The notes under the pieces were generated by a model that ran no database searches, had not been told where the DNA came from, and saw nothing but the letters and a program-made list of their open reading frames with translations. A stretch of DNA of 10,729 nt from NCBI GenBank assembly GCA_023261465.1, contig JAHFOW010000096.1, positions 1 through 10,729 of the forward strand, read 5' to 3'. The position numbers were made by a program, and so were the translations under genes. This DNA comes from Planctomycetota bacterium. Its GTDB lineage: Bacteria > Planctomycetota > Brocadiia > Brocadiales > Brocadiaceae. Of the stretch, positions 5,993-10,729 are shown piece by piece (position 1 is the stretch's first letter; every line of letters starts with the position of its first letter).

Positions 5993-7765
5993 ATGTCAAA
6001 GAGCGATTTTGTGATAGAAGAAGAGCTTCGCAAGTTGTGGAGGGCTATCGAACAGAGTCCGAGCACGGTGATGATAACAGATGCAAGCGGTAATATTGAA
6101 TACGTGAATCCAAAATTTACCCAATTAACGGGATACACACCTGAAGAAGTAAGGGGAAAGAATCCACGATTTTTAAAACCCGACAACATTCCTTCAGAGA
6201 GATACCGTAAATTATGGGAAACAATTTCTTCAGGCGGCGAGTGGCATGGAGAGTTTTGTAATAAAAAGAAGAATGGAGAACTCTACTGGGAGTATGCCTC
6301 TGTATCGCCAGTGAGAAATTCAGAAGGCGTTATTATGAATTACATCGCTGTAAAAGAAGACATAACAGAACGCAAGAAGATGGAGGATGAACTTCGCAAA
6401 TTATCTCACGCCATCGAACAGAGTCCGGGTACGGTGATGATAACGGATGTTAAGGGTAATATCGAATATGTAAATCCGAAATTTACCCAGTTAACGGGAT
6501 ATACACCGGAAGAAGTTATGGGGAGGAATCCACGTTTTTTAAAACCCGATAATATACCATCAGAAACGTATAGAAAGTTGTGGGAGACAATTACATCTGG
6601 TGGTGAATGGCGGGGGGAGATGTGTAATAAAAAGAAGAATGGCGACATCTACTGGGAATTTGCGTCTATTTCACCCGTAAGAAATTCGAAGGGTGTTATT
6701 ACCCATTTTATCGGTGTTAAGGAAGATATAACGGAGCGTAAAAAGGCGGAAGAAGAAAGGAATAAGCACATTCAGGAACTTGAAGACCTCATGTCCTTTT
6801 CAACCATAACAAACGAAGCAGTACTGGATGAGGAATTATTCAAACACATAGCCTCGGCTTTACGAGTACATTTTATTCCCGATATTATTGCGGTAATTAT
6901 GCTTGATAGGGAACGAAACATGCTCTATGTGCCTTTTACAGAACCACATTTACCCATGCAAGATATTATAAAAAATGAAGCTGCGTTAGACCCTGCAATG
7001 TGTATTGCATTAAAGACCGGTCAGATTCATGTCGTGAATGATATCCGCGAGAAATCTCCCTGTGAATGTATCCGTTATAAAATCGAACAGGGTGGATATA
7101 TATGTTTTCCTTTGATAGCAGGTGGTATAACGTTTGGTATGGTGATGTTGTTTAAGAAAGACATGGATTCCTGGAAGGATGATAAGATACGGAGACTGAT
7201 GGCAAATTATGTAGGGTTGACGGCGCTTGCGCTTCACAGGCTGGAGCTTTTGGACATTGCCAAGCACACAAACGTAACGGACGAACTTACCGGGGTGTAT
7301 AACCATAGATTCTTTAATGAGATATTGAGCAAGCAATTGTCGCTGGCAAAGAGGCGTAATGAAAATCTGTGCCTCCTTATTTTAAACGTGGACAATTTCA
7401 AAAACCTAAGTAATACGTACAGTTCAAGCGTTGGTGGCAGTATATTGCAGCACACTGCAAGAATTTTGGGTGATTGGCTGAGAGATGCAGGAATTATTGC
7501 ACGATACGGAAATGAAGCATTTGCCATAATAATACCGGCAATGTTTAAGACCAGGGCATTGGTCAAGGCGGATGATCTTCGCAGAATTATCGAGTCGGCC
7601 GGCTTTGACGTTATTGAAACGGGACAACCATTGAATGTCACCGTGAGTATCGGTGTTGCCACTTTTCCCGAACAGGCAACAGACCAGGAAACTTTAATAA
7701 AATGCGCAAATAAGGCGCTCAGCCGTGCCGAAGAAGAAGGGGGCAACAGAATTGCGTCCCTTTAA
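5993..7765 (+). CDS. PAS-PAS-GAF-degenerate GGDEF signalling protein
   Basis: A 590-residue soluble protein with no membrane segment. PAS1 with its PAC tail (~13-127) and PAS2 (~135-249) are near copies; each carries NPRFLKPDN at the site where LOV domains have NCRFLQ, so the flavin-binding Cys is Pro and these are more like NifL/Aer-type PAS domains. A short helical linker leads to a GAF domain (~270-418; SPCEC at 355-359), then a GGDEF fold (~424-588). The signature reads GNEAF (506-510). By alignment to PleD, metal-binding D327 is N465, N335 is S473, D344 is G482, catalytic E370 is kept as E508, and E371 is A509. The inhibitory RxxD site is RDAG (497-500). Diguanylate cyclase activity is therefore unlikely; a nucleotide-binding or partner-binding role is more plausible (inference). 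AGGGA lies 6 nt before the ATG. It is transcribed divergently from the GH15 operon. Confidence 0.88.
   Translation: MSKSDFVIEEELRKLWRAIEQSPSTVMITDASGNIEYVNPKFTQLTGYTPEEVRGKNPRFLKPDNIPSERYRKLWETISSGGEWHGEFCNKKKNGELYWEYASVSPVRNSEGVIMNYIAVKEDITERKKMEDELRKLSHAIEQSPGTVMITDVKGNIEYVNPKFTQLTGYTPEEVMGRNPRFLKPDNIPSETYRKLWETITSGGEWRGEMCNKKKNGDIYWEFASISPVRNSKGVITHFIGVKEDITERKKAEEERNKHIQELEDLMSFSTITNEAVLDEELFKHIASALRVHFIPDIIAVIMLDRERNMLYVPFTEPHLPMQDIIKNEAALDPAMCIALKTGQIHVVNDIREKSPCECIRYKIEQGGYICFPLIAGGITFGMVMLFKKDMDSWKDDKIRRLMANYVGLTALALHRLELLDIAKHTNVTDELTGVYNHRFFNEILSKQLSLAKRRNENLCLLILNVDNFKNLSNTYSSSVGGSILQHTARILGDWLRDAGIIARYGNEAFAIIIPAMFKTRALVKADDLRRIIESAGFDVIETGQPLNVTVSIGVATFPEQATDQETLIKCANKALSRAEEEGGNRIASL
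6017..6748 (+). repeat. Tandem 366-bp duplication encoding the two PAS domains
   Basis: Unit 1 is 6017-6382 and unit 2 is 6383-6748, with a period of exactly 122 codons. Aligned by eye, 100 of 122 residues are identical, with no gaps. DNA identity is high too, with many differences at third positions. This points to a fairly recent in-frame duplication within the gene. Confidence 0.9.
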
Positions 7766-7790
7766 TGAATTACTAAACAAACAGTTGAAA

Positions 7791-8981
7791 CTATTTTGAA
7801 ATAAAGTATTGTATCCTTTTCTTTAGTCCGTCCGGCGGATAAGGGGCGTTTATACTTGCCTTATTATAAAATGAATAACTCAAACTATACATGACGCTAT
7901 TATCAGGTCTGTAGTAACGTGGCTTAGCGTCACATCCTTTCTGGCATTTGCCTGATTGAGGATAATTATTGCAACCTTTCCTGCAGTTTACACAATTGTA
8001 ATAGGTATAACCCTCGCTTCCATACGAATATTCGTCGCAAAGATTCCCAAAGCTGTGCCCAAACTCATGGAGCGCCATCACAGACGAATAATAACCATCG
8101 TAAACGACACAATATGAAGAATTACTGTTGTCTTTGTATGTGCCAGGGTTTTCACGATACCCACCGCCTGAATAGGTATCGGTGTTGTGGATAATAATAA
8201 TTTCATCAACGTTAAAGCCTGATTTGGCGGCGGCCGATATGACTTTGGACTGATTGCAGCAAGTAAGTCTGTCAATGTTATAGCATCCGGTAAAACATCC
8301 AAGATCCTTCTGGTTTTCATAGATGTGAACTTTTATATTTTCCGCGTATTTCTTAAAAGGAGCCGTGTTAAGTACGATTTTTTTTATTTTATTAGCCTGG
8401 GTGCGGAACTTATTCATCTCATTTGCATTATAATCGCTTGCCATGATAAGGATGTGAAACTTACCGGGCTCCGATGGTTTCTGTTCAAATGGCGGGTAGT
8501 CTTCCTGGTTCGTCATAAACTCGGCATCCTGGACGAATCCTATTGCCGAAGGCGCTGATTCCCCCGGATTGACGATCAATACTAAATCTGCCCGGGTAAA
8601 ATAAGGAACGATCAATGTTACCTCCGGGTCTTCGATGGGGATTACTGAAGGTGTTTTGTCCCCAGGTGTTCCCGGCGGCAGTGGGGGAACCGTTTGAACC
8701 TTTGGATAATTAAATGATGTTTTATAAAGGATATTGTTTTGTTGATCGATCACCATCAACTGTGGATTATTATCCTGATCTTCATTCACAAACCTTCTGG
8801 TAAGCGGATGCTGGCCAGGTTGAATGGTAATTTTTTTAATGTTATGTTTGTTATTTTCCATCTTTAAGCTAACTAACATAACCTTCCCATGTTCAGGGAT
8901 ATTTTCTGCGCTGCTTGTGGATTCTTTTACCGTAAAGGATATAAATAGCAACACCAATCCATAAATAATAAACTTACACAT
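7791..8981 (-). CDS. Exported M64-type zinc metallopeptidase, Cys-rich
   Basis: A 396-residue protein with an N-terminal signal peptide (~1-25, ending STSSAEN; no lipobox). An N-terminal beta-rich domain and a Pro-rich linker (98-116) precede a peptidase domain of the M64 (IgA peptidase/BACOVA_00663) type. The zinc motif is HEFGH (305-309) followed by SFGNLCDEY (310-318); H305 and H309 bind zinc, E306 is catalytic and D316 is the likely third ligand. PDNSVMY (359-365) matches the Met-turn region of the family. Eleven cysteines lie after the signal peptide, six of them in 315-350 (C315, C330, C333, C337, C346, C350), suggesting disulfides or an extra metal site outside the cytoplasm. The ATG at 8981 keeps the signal peptide; AAGGAAG is 13 nt upstream, longer than ideal. 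It lies 22 bp after the SYLF gene, probably in one operon. The substrate is unknown. Confidence 0.82.
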   Translation of the reverse strand: MCKFIIYGLVLLFISFTVKESTSSAENIPEHGKVMLVSLKMENNKHNIKKITIQPGQHPLTRRFVNEDQDNNPQLMVIDQQNNILYKTSFNYPKVQTVPPLPPGTPGDKTPSVIPIEDPEVTLIVPYFTRADLVLIVNPGESAPSAIGFVQDAEFMTNQEDYPPFEQKPSEPGKFHILIMASDYNANEMNKFRTQANKIKKIVLNTAPFKKYAENIKVHIYENQKDLGCFTGCYNIDRLTCCNQSKVISAAAKSGFNVDEIIIIHNTDTYSGGGYRENPGTYKDNSNSSYCVVYDGYYSSVMALHEFGHSFGNLCDEYSYGSEGYTYYNCVNCRKGCNNYPQSGKCQKGCDAKPRYYRPDNSVMYSLSYSFYNKASINAPYPPDGLKKRIQYFISK

Positions 8982-9003
8982 AGGCGCTATTTAACTTCCT
9001 TTT

Positions 9004-9573
9004 CTACTTTTCAAGTTTTGTAAACTTAGACCCTTCCAATGTCAGGTTGTACATCAATCCCTTCTGGTCAAAAACGAATCCAACTATAGGTTCCTTGATT
9101 TTTGTTGTGTCAAGGGAGGCTTCTGCGCCGAGATTGACCAATACTACCGACCCGTCGACTCCCGCCTTCCAGCCTGAGCTTTCCCGGAACTTCCTGAGCG
9201 CCTCGTCTTGCATGAACACAAGGATTACATCCTTCTTCTGTCCCCCGATTTGAAAGCCGTACGAGCCTGATGCAGTGTTATAATAATCAACGGTCTTGTT
9301 ATTGATTCTCATCGCGCCCTCACCATACTCGCCGCCAATAATAAAGCCACCCTTGATGACGCCAGGAATTACGAGTATGCCCTTTGAGGCCTTAAGAAAC
9401 TCTTCGGCGCCTTTTACTTCCTTCCGGAAGCGATCCAGCGATGCATCCACGCTTGCATCGATCTCCCTGGCCGTTTTGGCGTAGCAAATGTGTGTTAAGG
9501 CAAATCCGAGAAAGAGTGAAATACATAAGGCGGATGTAAAGGCTTTTACACGGTATGATTTTGTATATTGCAT
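9004..9573 (-). CDS. Exported SYLF-domain (Ysc84-like) protein
   Basis: A 189-residue protein with a signal peptide (1-32, predicted cleavage after YA) and a single SYLF/Ysc84 domain (~37-187). Recognisable blocks are ASLDRFRKEV, KGILVIPGVIKGGFIIGGEYGEG (65-87), YGFQIGGQ (105-112) and the closing ring GFVFDQKGLMYNLTLEGSK. SYLF domains bind phosphoinositides in eukaryotes; bacterial ones are small periplasmic or outer-membrane-linked proteins without a firm function. The ATG at 9573 is preceded by TTGGA about 7 nt away; a TTG at 9585 is less likely. It is first of a likely two-gene unit with the M64 peptidase, hinting at a shared envelope role (inference). Confidence 0.87.
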   Translation of the reverse strand: MQYTKSYRVKAFTSALCISLFLGFALTHICYAKTAREIDASVDASLDRFRKEVKGAEEFLKASKGILVIPGVIKGGFIIGGEYGEGAMRINNKTVDYYNTASGSYGFQIGGQKKDVILVFMQDEALRKFRESSGWKAGVDGSVVLVNLGAEASLDTTKIKEPIVGFVFDQKGLMYNLTLEGSKFTKLEK

Positions 9574-9627
9574 AGTATATTCCAATAAAAAATGCCTGAA
9601 AATTACACGATAAGAAGAAACAAAAAA

Positions 9628-9656
9628 AGTTTAACATATATGATATGTGAGCGCAA
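9628..9656 (-). promoter_or_regulatory. Candidate promoter and operator of the SYLF-M64 unit
   Basis: TTGCGC (9656-9651), a 17-bp spacer and TAAACT (9633-9628) on the minus strand, about 55 bp before the ATG. The spacer contains the inverted repeat ACATAT-atg-ATATGT (9634-9648), a placement suited to a repressor. Both boxes are imperfect. Confidence 0.3.
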
Positions 9657-9794
9657 GTGTTATAGTATTGGTAATAAATTTGATTTACACAATATCGGGA
9701 CACTGAGCGTCTCAACATCGTTCCCGCACGGGCAGACGGGTTTCTGGTTGGCATGATTAAAACGTGCCTACAGATCTCACGATAAAAATTGTAC

Positions 9795-9812
9795 GCATGG
9801 ATTTATCCATGC
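9795..9812. repeat. Short perfect palindrome
   Basis: GCATGGAT-tt-ATCCATGC: 8-bp arms and a 2-nt centre. It lies 25 bp before the REPIN-like element and could be a protein-binding site or part of the repeat's flank. Confidence 0.55.
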
Positions 9813-9836
9813 TATCAATTCTTTTACATACTATAC

Positions 9837-10073
9837 GCCCCAAAGGGGCAAAATAAGATAGCTCAGGGCAACGCCCTGGGTAAAAAAACAACAATGAGCA
9901 AACCCTGAAAGGGTGACATAAAAAATGATAAAACCCGAACGTGGTTGCACATAATATGGCCGATGTTTTGATATCTTATTGTCCTTTTTTATTACGCTCT
10001 TTCAGAGCTTAAAGGTACTTATCATTATACTCAGGGCGTTGCCCTGAGCTATCTTGTGTAAGCCCTTCGGGCT
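9837..10073. repeat. REPIN-like imperfect inverted repeat with six triloop hairpins
   Basis: Two ~90-bp arms in opposite orientation (9837-~9925 and ~9985-10073) flank an AT-rich centre. A 24-bp stretch at 9855-9878 is exactly repeated as its reverse complement at 10032-10055. Each arm has three GC hairpins in mirrored order: GCCCC-aaa-GGGGC (9837-9849), CAGGGC-aac-GCCCTG (9864-9878), ACCCT-gaa-AGGGT (9902-9914); then GCTCT-ttc-AGAGC (9996-10008), CTCAGGGC-gtt-GCCCTGAG (10030-10048), AGCCC-ttc-GGGCT (10061-10073). All loops are 3 nt. CTTTTAC occurs just outside both ends (9821-9827; overlapping the right end at 10072-10078). The layout fits REP/REPIN elements moved by RAYT (TnpA_REP) transposases. 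The flanking genes diverge, so no transcript needs to end here and a terminator role is unlikely. Confidence 0.75.
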
Positions 10074-10178
10074 TTTACCTAATATGTGATGTAATAATGT
10101 TTTTAGCACTGAACAGATAAAACATTTTCTTAATTCAATACTTATAAAACAGAAAAAGGTATGTTTGTTACAATATTT

Positions 10179-10207
10179 TTGACTTTTACGGAATTTATTA
10201 TTAAGTT
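10179..10207 (+). promoter_or_regulatory. Candidate proB promoter
   Basis: TTGACT (10179-10184), a 17-bp spacer and TAAGTT (10202-10207). The -35 is good and the -10 weak. The implied leader is about 100 nt. Confidence 0.3.
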
Positions 10208-10236
10208 AAGCAGATAGAATTTTATTTTAACCAAGC

Positions 10237-10260
10237 GGGTTACGGAAAGAGAAATAACCC
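10237..10260 (+). other. Small hairpin in the proB leader
   Basis: GGGTTA (10237-10242) pairs with TAACCC (10255-10260) across a 12-nt loop, 57 bp before the start codon. No T-run follows, so attenuation is not indicated, and no known riboswitch is recognised. Confidence 0.25.
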
Positions 10261-10316
10261 CCTGCATTCCCCTTTGTAAGAGGATTATGGCGGATTAGAT
10301 TGATAGGTGTAGGTGT

Positions 10317-10729
10317 ATGAAAATAAAGGATGATTTACGGAGTCAAATTATATCAAAAGTAAAGAAGATCGTTATTAAAATAGGAACGGGTGTTCTGACT
10401 ACGAATGAAGGGTATCTGGATAAAGAACAAATAAAAAACCTGGCAGGACAGGTTGTTGGATTAAAGAAGATAGGATATAACACGGTTGTGGTGAGTTCCG
10501 GCGCTATTGGTTCCGGGATGGGAGAACTCGGTATCGAAAAGAGACCAACGACATTGCCTGAGTTACAAGCGGTGGCTGCAATTGGCCAGAGCAAGTTGAT
10601 CAGCATGTATGACGAGTGTTTTAAATTGCACGGTTATCATGCAGCACAGATTCTCCTTACCCGCGAAGATTTTGAAGACCGGCAGCGGTACTTAAATACC
10701 TGCAATACGATCCATACGCTCTTTCAACT
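10317..10729 (+). CDS. proB: Glutamate 5-kinase, 5' part (runs off the right edge)
   Basis: The first 137 codons and 2 nt are present and open to the edge. ProB phosphorylates L-glutamate with ATP to gamma-glutamyl phosphate, the first step of proline synthesis, in the cytoplasm. Amino-acid-kinase features are KIVIKIGTGVLT (~17-28), the substrate loop VVVSSGAIGSGMGELG (~59-74), AAIGQSKLISMYDECF (~88-103) and the ProB hallmark AAQILLTREDFEDRQRYLN (~110-128). The ATG at 10317 follows GATAGGTGTAGGTGT, a weak Shine-Dalgarno sequence, and gives the usual short N-terminal lead before the kinase fold. Whether a PUA domain or proA follows cannot be seen. Confidence 0.93.
   Translation, partial: MKIKDDLRSQIISKVKKIVIKIGTGVLTTNEGYLDKEQIKNLAGQVVGLKKIGYNTVVVSSGAIGSGMGELGIEKRPTTLPELQAVAAIGQSKLISMYDECFKLHGYHAAQILLTREDFEDRQRYLNTCNTIHTLFQ

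Larger units (their letters stand above)
9574..10316. other. 743-bp gene-free region between divergent SYLF and proB genes
   Basis: I find no coding frame with a start, RBS or recognisable product on either strand. It holds a candidate SYLF promoter (9628-9656), two small hairpins near 9723-9732 (CCCG-ca-CGGG) and 9750-9768 (GGCATG/CGTGCC with one G-T pair), a palindrome at 9795-9812, the REPIN-like element at 9837-10073, a candidate proB promoter and a leader hairpin. Outside the hairpins the DNA is AT-rich. Confidence 0.7.

Noticed and set aside
6166..6545. PAS domains as LOV blue-light sensors, because of the GRNPRFLKPDN motif.
   Set aside because: The photoactive Cys of NCRFLQ is Pro in both copies.
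7234..7746. A 170-codon frame opposite the GGDEF region.
   Set aside because: It is antisense to a well-supported domain and its translation matches no family; an antisense shadow.
9392..9754. A 120-codon minus-strand frame opening MPTRNPSARAGT.
   Set aside because: It overlaps the SYLF gene in another frame, lacks a good RBS and runs through AT-rich spacer with a low-complexity Tyr/Phe-rich translation; no family is recognisable.
9837..10073. A CRISPR array.
   Set aside because: The repeats are inverted and imperfect, with no regular spacers and no cas gene in the window.
10061..10076. AGCCC-ttc-GGGCT followed by TTT as a rho-independent terminator.
   Set aside because: No gene is transcribed toward it from the left (SYLF points away), and it is one of six equivalent hairpins of the inverted repeat.

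Overview
The window comes from a free-living Gram-negative-type bacterium, most likely an anammox planctomycete (Brocadiales such as Brocadia, Jettenia or Kuenenia). That guess rests on a c-type-heme sensor kinase, a ferredoxin-tailed GH15 enzyme, exported M64 and SYLF proteins, moderate AT richness and hairpin-rich intergenic repeats. It is an inference from gene content; there is no rRNA or phylogenetic marker apart from a partial proB.

Layout. (i) 43-528, minus: a small exported DUF1566-type protein whose last ~40 codons look like the variable region of a diversity-generating retroelement (DGR) target. Any template repeat and reverse transcriptase would lie left of the window. (ii) 529-801: a promoter, a 9-bp palindrome and a strong ribosome binding site feeding a five-codon ORF. 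(iii) 802-5555, minus: a two-gene operon of a GH15 glucoamylase-like enzyme carrying a C-terminal [4Fe-4S] ferredoxin domain, then (11-bp gap) a hybrid histidine kinase with a heme-binding DUF3365 sensor and two receiver domains. (iv) 5556-5992: a divergent intergenic region holding a decayed, frameshifted 3' fragment that resembles protein-L-isoaspartate methyltransferase (pcm), plus candidate promoters. (v) 5993-7765, plus: a PAS-PAS-GAF-GGDEF protein with a freshly duplicated PAS module and a GGDEF domain that has lost key catalytic residues. (vi) 7791-9573, minus: a pair encoding an exported SYLF (Ysc84) protein and an exported M64-type zinc peptidase. (vii) 9574-10316: a 743-bp gene-free divergent region with a 237-bp REPIN-like inverted repeat made of six triloop hairpins. 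(viii) 10317 to the right edge, plus: the 5' part of proB (glutamate 5-kinase).

How the genes may work together. The GH15-ferredoxin protein and the heme kinase are probably made from one mRNA, which suggests alpha-glucan (glycogen) turnover tied to redox state. The PAS-GAF-degenerate-GGDEF protein across the divergent promoter region is another sensory protein, probably working by binding or signalling rather than by making c-di-GMP. The SYLF/M64 pair acts at the cell envelope. The most unusual items are the GH15-ferredoxin fusion and the probable DGR variable protein.
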